64,000 nucleotides of DNA, taken from NCBI RefSeq assembly GCF_041734735.1, contig NC_134896.1, forward strand, positions 37,542,539-37,606,538, given 5' to 3'. Origin of the DNA: Babylonia areolata (lineage: Eukaryota > Mollusca > Gastropoda > Neogastropoda > Buccinidae). Position numbers and translations under genes: made by a program. Position 1 is the first letter of the stretch, and every line of letters starts with the position of its first letter. Positions 46,768 to 59,575 of this stretch are shown here, in pieces. The notes beneath the pieces are model-generated. The model made no database searches. It saw only the letters and a list, made by a program, of their open reading frames with translations, and had not been told where the DNA came from.

Positions 46768-48829
46768 GCTGATGGTGGAACCAGATCTGAGCACAACCCT
46801 CACCTCCGCAGCAAGGTCTCACCTGGTCACTGTTCCCTTAACAACCCCTGTATCTCTAGATCTGACTTCTGACTGGAGCTGAATGCCCTGAAGTGACAGT
46901 TCTTTGCTTTGTTTCGTTTTTGTTTTGTTTTGTTTTTTATCTACAGGATTGAAAGTTTGTCTGCAAGTAAGCAATATGACCCCTTCGCCGTCCTTTTCAA
47001 TGAATTTGAACAAGTCAGTCGTGCTTTAATCTCATTGTTTACATCAGATGTAACAGCGTCCAGCTTCTTTTCAAATGTTTCTTATAAATTACACCATCTT
47101 ATAAGCACCTTCAAATACATCCTCTTCCAAGTACAAGTCTCTGCAACGTTTCACCAACCTAAGGACGGTATCACACAATCACCTTGGTACTTTTGTGACA
47201 AATAACATGAAAGACTTTAAAGAATGTATAAAATGACAGCCTGTATACAGTGCCCAGCTGTCTGAGTGATCTCCAAACCCTTCTTGTACCTGGAACAAAA
47301 TAATGTTATCTTTACAGGTGTAACTCTTGTTGCAATTACATGAATGCAAATCAAAATAATACTTGACAGCTGTTGTGAAGCACTGATTAGCATCATACTT
47401 TCCACAAGCTGATGACCGAGAACTTGTAGGCCTGGAACTTTATCAATGGTCTAAGTATGTTTTCTTTCAAGCTTGTATGGCTTTGTCATACCCACAACTG
47501 AGCATGCCATGGGTCCAAATGATACTTCTCTGGACAGAACCCAGTGAGTGTACACCACATCACAGGTCCATTTCTGTAACTTTTGCTCGGACTAATTCAG
47601 TATGTGTCTATCAAATTTATGTACCTTGAAGCTGAGGATACAACAGAGTAACATATATTGATAAGAAAATAAAAATAACAAAACAGGAATTAAACTTTGA
47701 ATAATGAAACATCAACATCAACTGTAAAGTCTGTTTTCTTAAACTTACAAAAAATCACTTTAATCTGGAAAATGTGGCTTTTACGTTCAAGTTTCAAATA
47801 TAAAAAAAAGTTTCCTATTTCAATGCCTGTGTAAATTAAACTGAATGCAAAATGATCCAAGAAAGCTAAAATTCTAATAAAACTACCACAACCCAAATGG
47901 ACCATGCTAACATTATCTTCAGGCAGTACAGCTTCTGTGTGATGTGCCAGTCACACAGTGGAATATCCTGCACTGTATATGTCAAGGGTAAATCATGCCC
48001 CACCCAACCCCACACAATCACATTTTAGCTTCTGTTCTGACTACAGCTCCTTACTAACATGATGCGATACAGCACATAAAAAAAACCCAGAAAAGGCGGG
48101 AAAAAAAGTCGATATTAGGGTGGAGTCAGCTTTTGGGGTTGGATCCTCTTTCCCAAGACATCACTTGTATCCAGCAACATCTCATGCACCAACTGTTCTA
48201 AATTTAAACCTGATGGGCCAATCCCAGCATACGAAGACAAGCATCATGAAACGACATGCCTCTACGAATTCTTTCCCTTGTCATCATGCTCATCAACAAT
48301 CACTTTAGTTATCACGAACAACTGGGTGATCACTGGATGGCAGTCAAACTCCTGCTGGACAGCAACACAGCTCCAGTCACGCCAAGCACATGCGGACAGG
48401 CTCACGTGCATCAATGGATAAGCGTGTGCATCATGAGCACCTGGCAATGACACTGACCGTCTGCCTAATCCTATTAGCTGCAGCAGTCAGGTAATTACTT
48501 TGCACAGATCTCACAGCCGCCACAGAGCCCCCGGCAAAGGCAGACCACATGCGCCTTCTGTCATCTGCTGGTCCGTGAAAATCAATAGCCTGGCCTGGAG
48601 GGAGGCTGCTCCACTCTGTGACTAGAGGGGGGACCTCCCTGTGACCTCCCCCACCTCAAAAGTTCATCAATTGAGTTGTGTTAGCATTTTACGCACCTTC
48701 CAGTATTTCTGGGCATGCTTATAATAATAATGAATAATCATATACAGCACTCTATCCAGAAAACTGCTCTTGGTCATTAACACAACACATAACATCATAC
48801 ATTACACACTGCATCAATATACACACCAA
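46768..48829. other. KLHDC3 upstream region, unique sequence
   Basis: TTTTG run at 46,905-46,937. The rest is AT-rich and unique with no conserved coding segment seen. It would be 5' UTR intron if the leader lies near 53.6 kb. Confidence 0.4.
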
Positions 48830-49078
48830 AATGTAACTGGCAAACTATAGAGAGGCGTAAACATAATGCATGCATTCATATATATAAACATATATGTATG
48901 CATACACAATAACATATCTTTGCTCAAACACAAATAATGGGAAAATATTTAAAGCAAAATGTAACTAGCAAACTACAGAGAGACAAAAACATAATGCATG
49001 CATACATAATAAACATATATACATACATACACAATAACATATCTTTGCTCAAACACAAAATATGGGAGAACATCTAAA
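48830..49078. repeat. 125-bp tandem duplication
   Basis: Two direct copies (48,830-48,955 and 48,956-49,078) sharing AATGTAACTGGCAAACTA, ACATAATGCATGCAT and ACAATAACATATCTTTGC, with variable ATAC/ATAT runs between. Confidence 0.9.
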
Positions 49079-49539
49079 GCTTGTTTAGACTTTTCTTCCA
49101 CTTGAAAAGTATCAGGCTCTGTGTAACATCAAACAAGAGTCTTAACCATCAATGACCACAGACAGAGAGAGAGAGATAATTATCAAAATACCAATTTCAT
49201 GAACAAAAACAATTTTGGCATCAGCAATTCTTTTCATAACTTTTTTTTTTAAGCACAAACTGAATGTTTAATAAACATATGACGGATACTACAAGTAGAA
49301 ATGCTTTTGTAACAATATCAATATATCAATACAAGACACTACTAATGAATAAAAACTTTTTGCAACAATACAAATGCAAGACAGCTAATCTTTCAAAGTT
49401 TTCTTATTCTTTCAACTGCTTGTTACCAGACTTCAAAACAGACTTAAAAGTGGTAGCAACAGCAGGCACTCCTGCATCCCTTCAGATACAATCCACTCCT
49501 GTGGACTTCATGCTGCCAGTTACAAAGTACTGCATTGTA
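49079..49539. other. Unique AT-rich sequence
   Basis: Nothing recognised. Confidence 0.4.
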
Positions 49540-49665
49540 ATTTGTACTGTGTTGTGTTGCACTGTATTGCAACACTGTGTAATGTATTGCTTTTGTCACA
49601 ATAAACTCATCTTTGCAAAGATTTGGGCTGCTCTCCCCCATTTTTTTCCTTCCAATTTAGCAGCA
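49540..49665 (-). repeat. SINE-A 3' fragment with pentamer tail
   Basis: A short TGTTG/CACTG/TATTG run, then GCTTTTGTCACAATAAAC, CAAAGATTTGGGCTGCTCTC. It is an old copy. Confidence 0.7.
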
Positions 49666-50169
49666 CTTTTCAAATTAATCATCCATCAACACGTCAGAAT
49701 ACAACTTTGATTATGAGGGAACAGGTGGCATTATCTGGACAAATTCTGTAGCATATAAGCCCATTTTCCCAGCATTTTTCCTTTTTAATATTTTTGTTTC
49801 CATCCTCATACACAGAACCTTAAACTTCCTTATTTTGAAAATATAATCAACTTCTGCTGGGAGTGGGACCTGGCAATCCTGGCTCAGCTGTATATCTGTA
49901 TGATGATATCAAGTGATAGTAATACTTACAAAAATAACAATAATGTGTGCTACATGCAGTTAACATTAAGTTATAAAAAAAACACTCATAAAATGAATAC
50001 CTGACAGGGATGAATTAAAGTAAAATCAAAAAGAACAAAACACTATACCTACTAATCACTTACAATTTGTTACATACATGCTCAACAACAGCTTGCAAGA
50101 ATGAATTCAAATGGGAAATGAGAAGAAAATAACAGAAAGCTTGCACAAGCATGCAAAATAAATGACAGA
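49666..50169. other. Unique AT-rich sequence
   Basis: Nothing recognised. Confidence 0.4.
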
Positions 50170-50460
50170 CCTGTGCAAAAACATTATTTATTTTCAAAAT
50201 AGATGAGCTTTCAGGACAGACCAGAGAATGCAGGGGGTTTTTTTTATCAAAGAGAAAGGGAGAGCTGTTTCCAAGCAGATAGGCCAGAGACAGAGAAGAG
50301 TGGTAACCGAAAGAAGACTGATTGAATCTAGGGATGTTTGGGTGAAGCAAATCACTGGACGATAGGCGAGAGCAAGATGAGGGTGGAGACAGTCATCCAT
50401 ACCAGGAGTAATCTTGTTAAGTGCATTTGTTACAGACAGTGCCAATCTTACGTGTAACAT
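50170..50460. repeat. Possible interspersed repeat
   Basis: GATGAGCTTTCAGGACAGAC and the following text resemble in style the segments at 9.2 and 18.6 kb (a retroposon 3' region). Family unknown. Confidence 0.35.
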
Positions 50461-50704
50461 TATATTCTTTGTGAGACAGAAGCCAGTGGAATTACTATCT
50501 GACAGTTATGACAGTTATAACTTGTACACAAGCAGAAGTACTTTTAAAGCTTAGGGTTTGTGCTCCTTTTCCTATCTTTTTTTTTTTCTTCTTTTTCTTT
50601 TGTTGTTGTTGTCATGTTAGATACTAAATCAATAAACGACTTTCACAAATTTTGTAAAATGATAATGACTTAAATTCTTCTTCCTTTCTTTCCCTCCACC
50701 CTAG

Positions 50705-50737
<33 letters not shown>

Positions 50738-52347
50738 AGGCTTCCCTACTACCATACTCTATGTGTCCAATCCCGAACTCTAAATTAAAAACTGGAGCCA
50801 CTTTCCATGTGAACAAACTATCCCACATTTTCTTTGTCATGAAGTCTAAATAAACAACACCAGTTTTGGACAATGTTACATACTACATACATAAACTGTG
50901 CCAAGACAAGCAACAACAAAAAATGGTGTGCTTATAGTGATTTGTTGACAGTTCCTGCATTGTGAATTTGCTTGACAAGTATCAAAGAGAAAAGAGTAAA
51001 ACATGAACAATTTGTGGGAATGTGGTTGGGTTTTTTTGTTGTTGTTTTTTTGTGATTAGTTTATCTTTTGTTGGTTTACTAACATTCCTTAACATTTAAG
51101 AATTTTGAATCAAGAATCGACCAGTGAGTTTAACTGGTAACATTTCATGTGTTCAGAAACATCATTTTCTTGAAGCATGCACTGCAAGTTTAAATAAGAA
51201 TAACTATATTATCTCACAAAAAGAAATTGTATCAGAGCCGCAAAACAAAACTAAACACTGCGCATAAATACATGACCTGTTTCTTTGATAAAGATGGCAG
51301 ACATGTGTTTACTCTGAAAATAAAGAATATACAACCTTTTTTTTTTACCATTTTAGTAAAATGAACAGTCAGTTTCTTCAAACTCAATTATCTACAGAAG
51401 TCAAAATATTTTGTGTCCTCATTTTTATCTCACTTAGGACAGAAAAAAATATGCCATTTTTTTGTTTAGAACAAATACATCTGAACAACTTTCTGGCCTT
51501 TGAACCTGCCTGGCCATGAATAAATTTATGCATTGCTGTCTGTCACGCTATGTCATGGTGACATGTGCACACTTTCAAAAGTAAAAAACTTTATGTCTTC
51601 GTCTCAGTTCAAAGTAACAATGGACATCACTGCTTTACTTCATTCAAAACAAAGGCTTTAAAAGGAGTTGATTTTTCTTCTTTTTTCTCTCTTTTTTCTT
51701 TTTTAAACAAATCTAAAGCATAAATAAGATAAAACAAAAACGCTTTGTTTATTTGGTTTTTTGGTCTCAGCACCTGGTCAAAAAAATCATTTATGTTACT
51801 GTAAAAGTCATGTTAATTATGAAGAGGAAAACAGACTGACACATGTAAGACACATGTAAACAGTAAAGGACAGGACTGATTTATCATTGTATCCGATTAC
51901 TGACAACATCACAGAGTGTGCAGATGCTAATATTTACTAAGAAACTTCATTTTTAAACTGTGTAAGACTGTATACATATGAACATTGGAATAAGTTCTTT
52001 TCAGTCTGAGAGTAAACATATTTCAACATTGTTTTTCATTTACAATTACTAATTTAGTAATTAGTTTCATTTCTAATAAATGTCTGATACAAATGTCTCA
52101 AAAAAGATAAAGAAAAAAGATGTACTAGTTATACAGTGTGTTTTTTTTATAGTCTTAGAATATTCACTAAAATAAATAAATAAATAAAATAAGCATTGTG
52201 TCATTTTTTTTAATTCACTGCATGCTCTTACATAAAAGTTACAATCAATGAGCACACTTGTGCTAACATGTACACATGCACATAAACTCATTTTCAGGTG
52301 TGCTGCTCCAGTTTTGTTTGCTTTTCTTAGATGAATGTGTGTGTGTC

Positions 52348-52412
<65 letters not shown>

Positions 52413-53519
52413 CAAGATGATATTGATACAAAATTATGAAAATAATAGCACACTGATTGGAGTATAGATGTCGAGATGTTTTATACTATGATAACCGATG
52501 CAAATGAATTCTGTTCAAGAAATAGGTATTTGCTTGCTTTTGAAATACTTAAATCTAAGCACAATTATTTTCTGTTTATGTCAGTTTTATATTATGTTCC
52601 TTCAAATAATCAGTTTAATTCTTTGAAGATGTGTCTTTGTTACATGGGAAATTTTATTTACCAACATTACTTGTGGTTTATCAATTTGGTTTTTTTTAAT
52701 ATACTCTTTTACAGATCGATTTTCTATTACAAAAAAAAAAAATGAATCAGTTTCTTTTTTCAAGAGGAGTCTTGCAAGTAAATGTTAGTTATGGTTGCTG
52801 ACTGCTACTTATGCAAAAGCAAACTTTGTGCACGACAACAAAAACTGCGGAGACTTAAAACCAGTTCTTTTAACTTAATTTTTTAAAATATATATTTTTT
52901 TTAGCTGCTTAATGTTTTGGTTTGACAATTTTTTCGTCATGCTTTTGGCTGTATCCACAATTTTTCCACTCATTACGTAACGTGGACGTTCACTCCGTCA
53001 GTCACACTGAGTGGAGAGGAAGAAATGTGGATGTTGCCGTAACGATTTCATAGATATCTATTATACATTCACCTTATAATACAACATAAGACTGCCATTC
53101 AAAGCCTCCACACCCACCCAGTCTGTTTTGTATTTGCAGTTTATTTTTTTGACACCATGTCACATAATGGCACCGCCACATTTCTTCCTCTCCACTCTGT
53201 GACTGGCTGTGTGAACGTCACAGCCTTCTTGTCAAAACTGCTCGTGACATTCCGTCTTGCGGGGGGAAATTGCGAACATTGCCATGGCATTCATCTTTGG
53301 AGACTGACCCACCTATCCAACTTCATTCATCGTTGTTTATAAATCGAAATAGTCGTGTTGTCCGTTCTTGCAGTTCTATTTAATTAGTCGTGCATATGAT
53401 TTTAAAATACAAAGTGTTAAAGTATTCATAAAATTTTCTGCATCTACTAGATACCTGTCTTGCAATGCTTACCATAAATAACAATACAACATCAAGAAAA
53501 TGAATATAAACATTACCGA
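50461..53519. other. Unique AT-rich sequence
   Basis: Poly-C of 32 bp at 50,706-50,737 and a TG run at 52,355-52,407. A 61-codon open frame at 53,157-53,342 has no recognisable features. No exon seen. Confidence 0.4.
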
Positions 53520-53760
53520 CCTACCAAAGGCTGAGTTTTTGTTGTTGAGATGTGTTGGTTTTCGTTCACATCGGAAGTAAAACGAAAGGTTAAGCAAGTC
53601 CGGACACAAATATGTCTTTTTAGTCAAACTCAACCAATCGACGTCCGACAGAACGAAAATCCATGTTTTATGTAATCGTACACACTAATTTTAGTGTTGA
53701 TGCAAGTTTCCTTCCTTCCTTCTTTCTCGGTACGCCATAAATTTTGGTTCTGGAAGAGAA
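53520..53760 (-). promoter_or_regulatory. Candidate KLHDC3 promoter and leader exon
   Basis: CpG-containing patch in an AT-rich setting. On the minus strand there is GATTGGTTG (CCAAT box complement) at about 53,632, ACTTCCGATG (ETS-type) near 53,570, and then CTTTG|GTAGGT, a possible leader donor near 53,525. No homology supports it; position and motifs only. Confidence 0.25.
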
Positions 53761-53837
53761 ATCATTAACTTTTCACATCGGGAGGGAGCCGGGCGTCAAA
53801 AAATGAATAAATGTTTATCACTTGTTCAGTTTAAGTT

Positions 53838-54025
53838 CTTCAATCTTCAATCTTCAAATTGGAAGGTCAGCCGTCATTACTGACTATTAATGACCTGTGT
53901 GCGCAGAGGCGTAAATACCTAGCTAAAACCTAAGTAGACCTATCTTTTCCTCCGGAGGGGGTGACAATGAGAAAGAGCATGTATACATACTCTCTCCCAC
54001 TGTCACTCGCAGCGTCCCTCCGGGG

Positions 54026-54056
<31 letters not shown>

Positions 54057-54315
54057 ACTAAACTGTGATCTTGTTCAGCTCCCTCTTGAAAGCTGCCAAG
54101 GAGGGAGCCTCTGCTGCTGTTGCAGGCAGGGAGTTCCAGACGGGGATGGTTGATGGGGAAAAACTGTATTTATAAGGGTCAGAGGAGGAGCTAAGATGGA
54201 CAAATTTGTGTCGATGATTTGATCTTGTCCTGCCGGATCCTTTCTTGAGAAATTTGTCTGGAGGGATGTCTACAATGCCGTTGACCATTTTATACATCAG
54301 GGTCAAGTTCCATTG
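53838..54315 (-). mobile_element. LINE 3' end (CR1/L2-like), copy 2
   Basis: An inverted, almost identical copy of 24,955-25,452. The last coding part again reads LMYKMVNGIVDIPPDKF... to LNKITV, with SFSPSTIPVWNSLP in place of SFFPST. The homopolymer after the stop is a G/A tract here and poly-C/T in copy 1. Confidence 0.88.
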
Positions 54316-54620
54316 AGTTTCAACTGAGGAGGCGTAAAGGGTATTGACTTCATACACGTCACGTCACAACTACACTCGCACATAGCTCACATTAATTTTT
54401 GCAGCAATGGCGACCCGCAAACACTTCAGTCCATCAAACTCTTCCGCGGAATGTCGTCGAGTCCACTGAGCGATTCAGTCAGCGATATTTGGTGACTGTC
54501 ACTGAGTTGAGGATGCCCACTTGAGAATGACATCATCATCATCATCATCATCATCCGTAGAGTGTCCACAATCAACAGGCTGATTATTCTGACACTTTTA
54601 AAGGGGAGGGGGGGTTATAA
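54316..54620. other. Unique sequence with an ATC run
   Basis: CATCATCAT run at 54,531-54,556. Nothing else. Confidence 0.4.
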
Positions 54621-54644
54621 AACACACACACACACACACACACC

Positions 54645-54692
<48 letters not shown>
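54621..54692. repeat. (CA)n microsatellite
   Basis: Two CA runs separated by CCGGA. Confidence 0.95.
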
Positions 54693-54695
<3 letters not shown>

Positions 54696-54764
54696 TGGTG
54701 GAGTCACTGACTAACAAGCTCCCAACGTGAACACGCCAGGGGACGCAGCTCCAACCACAGCCTC

Positions 54765-54818
54765 GGTCAAAGCATAGACACTAGATTGATTCTTAGATAC
54801 TAGTGTCTATGGTCAAAG
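54765..54818. mobile_element. Tiny palindromic insertion with target duplication
   Basis: CATAGACACTAG (54,773-54,784) and its exact inverse CTAGTGTCTATG (54,800-54,811) enclose 15 bases. GGTCAAAG lies directly on both sides (54,765-54,772 and 54,811-54,818). An 8-bp duplication fits an hAT-type DNA element or its internally deleted remnant. Confidence 0.6.
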
Positions 54819-55079
54819 TATTGTTCCACTCAGAGATGGTTCGCGGGAGGAACCTACTCAATATGTTAGTTTGGAGAAGCTGCCAACATTCGATTGATTA
54901 GTAATGGCTTTTTAAGTTGTCTTCCTTTCAGCTTACTGAGTCTACTCCCTCTCTCTGTTTTTCTTTCTTTGGGGCGATCGATGGTTTGATGACTTTGCAC
55001 GGGCCGCTCTTTGCACTTGACCGGGTTAAGGGAGGGGTAGGGGAGTGTATTCGTTTACAATTGTTAAGATTGTCACGGT

Positions 55080-55350
55080 CGTCGGTTGGGGATTTAGTAG
55101 ATGGCCGGTGTCTGCATAGCAAGCTGAATCAGAACTACTGAACACCACCGAATAGACTCGGCAGCATCAGTCATCAGCGCAGGGTCTCCCCTGAAGTGTG
55201 TCTTCCCGGCCGGGTGACCTTAACAGCGACTGGTAATAACCTTGTGGACTGCCGAACAGACGAACCCGGGTGTGGCTGTGTGTAGCTTTGGACTGGCAAT
55301 GAGCGGTGTGTGAGTAACTGATGCCACCGATAACGGTACAGGTCATGGGG
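55080..55350 (+). repeat. Interspersed repeat family E, copy 3
   Basis: CGGCAGCATCAGTCATCAGC, GCAGGGTCTCCCCTGAAG, TTGTGGACTGCCGAACAG and GACGAACCCGGGTGTGGC match copy 1 at 22,115. The 3' part only. Confidence 0.7.
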
Positions 55351-55454
55351 TGACCAAGAAAACCATTCCTCTTCTTCTTCTTTTATTTATTTTTTTCCTC
55401 TCTCTTTTTAAACTTTTTTTTAATTTTAATTTTTGTTTTTATTGTTTGCTTTCC

Positions 55455-55497
<43 letters not shown>

Positions 55498-55546
55498 AGA
55501 GGCTTTATTGGCGGGTGACTGACCTGACGACAGAACAGTCCCTGCT
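55351..55546. other. CT-rich spacer
   Basis: T/C-rich sequence with (CT)n at 55,461-55,497. Confidence 0.7.
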
Positions 55547-56640
55547 CAACGGTCCAACACCATGAGGTGTGGCTGGAGACGTGCAGTGAGTGTATTGTAT
55601 GGTGGTGTAGGTGGGCTGGGCTCAACTATCTCAGACACCCTCTCACTTGACGCAGAGCTCAACAGGCGCATCGGCAAGGCAGCCACCACCATGACCAGAC
55701 TGACAAAGAAAGCATGGAACAGCAAGCTGACTGACCACACAAAGATCGAAATCTACAGACCCTGCGTCGTGAGCACCCTCCTGTATGGCAGCGAGTCCTG
55801 GACTTTGTGTGCCCGACAAGAGCGAAAGCTCAATGCTTTTCACATGCGTAGCCTCCGACGCATTCTGAACATCACCTGGCAGGACAAAGTCCCAAACAAC
55901 ACTGTCCTGGAAAGAGCTAGATGCACCAGCATGTACACGCTGCTGAAACAGAGACGTATGCGCTGGCTCGGCCATGTCGTGCGCATGGACGACGGACGGA
56001 TCCCCAAAGACCTCCTCTACGGAGAACTTGTGCAGGACAAACGTCCCACAGGCAGACCACAGCTGTGATTCAAAGACGTGTGCAAGAGGGACCTAAAAGC
56101 CTTGAACATCGACCAGAACAACTGGGAAGCAACAGCCCTCGAACGGTCAGCCTGGAGACAGACTGTGCAGAAAGGTCTTTCCAAGTTCGAAGAGACACTC
56201 GCTCAGCAGCATGAGGAAAAGAGAATGAAAAGAAAGGCTGCAGCCCAAGCAGACAGACCAGCGTCAGACTTCATCTGTGCCCTCTGGCCAGCCACACCCG
56301 ACGCTGTACCAGAATAAACACCTAGAGCGCAACTCCATAGTCTTCCGAGACTGAAGGATGCCTATATGTATTGTATTGTATTGTATTGTGGTGTAGGTGG
56401 ACGGCCCAACACCACGAGGTCTGGCTGGAGACGTGCATTGTATTGTATTGTATTGTATTGTATGGTGGTGTAGGTGGACGGTCCAAAACCATGAGGTCTG
56501 GCTGGAGACGTGCATTGTATTGTATTGTATTGTATTGTATTGTATTGTGGTGTAGGTGGACGGCCCAACACCACGAGGTCTGGCTGGAGACGCGCATTGT
56601 ATTGTATTGTTTATTGTATTGCATTGTATTGTATTGTCTA
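55547..56640 (+). repeat. 77-82-bp minisatellite split by the RTE LINE
   Basis: Unit: TGGTGTAGGTGGACGGCCCA, then ACACCACGAGGTCTGGCTGG, then AGACGTGCATTG and a TATTG run. One unit lies left of the LINE (55,547-55,606) and three or more to the right (56,366-56,640). Confidence 0.85.
55607..56365 (+). mobile_element. RTE-type LINE, 3' coding end
   Basis: 5'-truncated non-LTR retrotransposon. Translation from LGSTISDTLSLDAELNRRIG through YGSESWTLCARQERKLNAF, RRMRWLGHVVRMDDGRIPKD and LLYGEL to the end at 56,317 is the familiar C-terminal region of RTE/endonuclease-reverse transcriptase ORFs. One in-frame TGA (56,066-56,068, after GRPQL, a likely CGA-to-TGA change) breaks it. It ends AGGATGCCTATATGTATTG. 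It sits within a local minisatellite. Confidence 0.92.
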
Positions 56641-56825
56641 GAGGAGTGATCTACAACAGTGCGATGCTGTCAGAGTGTCAAAGGCAAACACTGCGACAGA
56701 CACACAGACAGGATATCGGCCAGACAAAGAAAGAAAGAAACATGTGTGCCAATGGTATTTGAACGAATTATTGTGATCCATTTTCTCAGTGCTTGAAAGA
56801 GAAAGAAGGACGGGATGTTAGACAG

Positions 56826-56901
<76 letters not shown>

Positions 56902-56904
56902 GTA
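56641..56904. repeat. Spacer and (TG)n
   Basis: Unique sequence to 56,830, then a 70-bp TG run against the 3' end of a SINE-A. Confidence 0.9.
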
Positions 56905-57298
56905 TTACTTTTTTTGTCACAAAATATTTTTTCTGTGTGAAACTCGAGCTGCTCTCCCTGGGGAGTGCAGCGCCACTTCAGTTTTTTTTGTACCTGCAAG
57001 TGTACACGTTTTCCCATCAAAGTGGGTTTTCCTTCCAATTCAAGTGTTTTTTTTTTACAGGGACAACCCTGTATTGTTGCCGTGGCTTCATCTACGTGCG
57101 TTAAGTGGATGCTGCACATGACCAGGACCTCGGTTTATCATCTCATTTAATTCGAATGACTAGCGTCCAGACTACCACTCAAGATCTAGTGGAAGTGATT
57201 TTGGGAAAAGGATACTAGCGAGTGTAAGATTCGAACCTGTGCGCCCAGATTCCTTTGCTTCCGGCTAGGCGGACGCGTTGCCACTTGGCCACCACTCC
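56905..57298 (-). repeat. SINE-A, full copy
   Basis: TTGTATTACTTTTTTTGTCA at the 3' end, GTGAAACTCGAGCTGCTC, ACAACCCTGTATTGTTGCCG, and head complement GCGTTGCCACTTGGCCACCA at about 57,276-57,295. The B-box complement GATTCGAACC is intact. Confidence 0.92.
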
Positions 57299-57640
57299 AC
57301 ACGTGTGTAAGCGTATGTGTCTCCGTGTCTGTGTGTGAAGATAATTTTCAATAAAATTGTGCTGTCGCCATTCATATGACCTCAGAAATCCGGTCACGAC
57401 GTCATCATTCACGTCAGGCACACAGTGAGGAGACCCACGGACTTACAGTTTTAAATATCTATTTATAACTATTTTATTTTGAAAACTTCGAACTCCATAG
57501 AGGAGACCGCACGAAACCACAGCAACTACTTGACTTCGGAGACTTACAGGCCTGGAGTTCTTTTATATTTGATACTTCTAAGTCCTGAGAGGAGACTGCA
57601 CTGACGAACTTGAAACTACAACTTCGGAGAAGGGGCCTGG
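57299..57640. other. Unique sequence
   Basis: Direct echoes of AACTTCGGAGACTTACAG-like phrases at 57,480-57,630. No gene recognised. Confidence 0.4.
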
Positions 57641-57659
57641 AGACGGTGGGGGGGGCGGG

Positions 57660-57700
<41 letters not shown>
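57641..57700. repeat. Poly-G tract
   Basis: A nearly uninterrupted G run of about 40 bp, possibly partly an assembly artefact. Confidence 0.8.
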
Positions 57701-57701
<1 letters not shown>

Positions 57702-57779
57702 TTTGGGGGTAGTGGTGGTGGAGATGCAGAGGGGTAATGGAGCTGGATCGGGTGGGGTGGGGTAGTGGTGGGAACTGAA

Positions 57780-58010
57780 TCCGCTTAGTTAGCGTTACGC
57801 GCTTCACAGGAAGTAAGGAGAGCTGTCAGAACGCTGGATTCTGATAGAGCGTGAAAAACGTGGCCGCCGGAGCATCCGTCAGCCGGTCGGTGGCGTGCGG
57901 GCGGTGACAGTGCTCTGCTCGGCACTGGCACGGTATATCGGTCATGATCACGTGCAATCCGCTTACCCGCCGCGCACGCTTCCCATGGCATCGCCGGCTT
58001 GTGGGGTGGG
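57780..58010. promoter_or_regulatory. CpG-rich patch, possible promoter
   Basis: CpG-dense (GTGGCCGCCGGAGCATCCG, GGTGGCGTGCGGGCGG, CGCCGCGCACGC), with an ETS-like CAGGAAGT at about 57,808 and CACGTG at 57,948. It stands out from the AT-rich surroundings. No transcript or adjacent exon was identified. Confidence 0.3.
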
Positions 58011-59575
58011 GTCACTTTGTCTGTGTCTCTGTTTTTATTTCCTTTGTTATTTCTCATTGATTTTGTTTTGTGTCTTGTCACTGTCTCACTCTCGATCTGT
58101 TTCCTGTCCGCAATTTGGTCTGCCTGCCTGCCCCCGTGTGCGTGTGTGTGTGTGTGTGTGTCACAAAATGAGAACAAAAGCACTGCTCACATAACAAGTA
58201 GTTTAATTAGAAATCATGCAAGTATTGTTCACATACAACCAGTATAGCCAGTTTACACCACTTTTGGCATCACTGAAGTCTCAGTTTCCATCCGATAATT
58301 CTCCAGCGATACATTCAACATGCCCCCTCTGCAATCCCTACCCCCTCCACTCCCCACTTAGCCCCCTTCACGTGACCTGCCCCTCCCTCACTGAGCTCCC
58401 ACCCCACCCCCCTTACACCCCCACCTCCGAGTCCACCCTCAGTCGATCGCCTCCCGAACCCCAGGCCCGCCCATCAGCGAACTCAGTGAAAGTAGATGAT
58501 ACATAATTCCACCCACTGTTTCAGCACGTGTACAACCATGCGCGTGATTTTCGGATGTCACGCGCACTGCCCGATTCAGTTGTCGCGACTGTTCGTCTGA
58601 CTGTGATGACTGATGCCATTATTAAATCTCCCCCACCTCCCCTCCCCCACGACGCGTGTGTGGTGCTTTTTCGAAATAGTCACGCGGGATATTCGGAGAC
58701 GGCAAAACAAGTGTACAATGTGGAGCACATGTACTGTTGTGTTACTATTTTTCAACCAATAGCATTTTCTTCGCCTCTCCCCCACCTTCACACAGTTGAA
58801 CAAACTCGGCACTGCCACTGGTCCTGGGTTACTATTTATAGCTACGGTGAGCTTCACCTACTGATTATCCACCCCTCCCTCTTCACCCGCCTCCATTCCC
58901 TTTCCACATTCCCCTCAATCCTCTATGTCTTTCATTGTTTATATTCAGACACCAAGCCTCGTGTATTTTAGTTTCGGTTTTCCCCGAACGATCCGCGAAT
59001 GCACGTGTATCGTTGACGCACGCATATTGCTCATTGGTGGATATTTCAGGAATTTTAATGTTCGAAGATAAAATGCTTTCCAAAAACGGAAAGTGCTCTG
59101 GAAACAACCTTCCACGTGTATTGTAACAGGGCGTGACCAAAGACTCTTATGTTGCGGCGTAAAGCAGCCAATGAAATTGCAGCATGTCTGGTGGGCGGTG
59201 GTTTCTGTCGTTTTAATACTATTTGTGTCAAGCATGATCAAATAATGTTCTGTTGCCAAACGAAGTTCAAAACCATTTTTAAATGTGACAAAAGTGCATG
59301 TGTATCACTCTATTTTTAGATGCTCTGACTGATAACTCAAAATAGTTCTACAAACAGCTATAAAAGAACGAGAGCTCTTGAAAGCAAAGTGCACTTTGTT
59401 CAGAAGGTGCCTAACATATGCAGTTCTTCGAAACACTGACGTTGAATGTCCAACGACGTTACGCAAAAGAAGCATTGGGCTATTCAAATTCATCGTGACA
59501 TGATGTGTGTGTTTTTTGGGGGGTTTTTTTGTTTTTTGTTTTGGGGTTGTTGTTTTTTGTTTTGTTTTTTAAGAT
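58011..59575. other. Unique sequence, no gene recognised
   Basis: Pyrimidine-rich at 58,315-58,450. Several 80-150-codon open frames exist but show no domain or family motif. Confidence 0.4.

Noticed and set aside
53157-53342. 61-codon open frame as an upstream gene
   Set aside because: No domain, no splice context and no conserved residues; likely chance.
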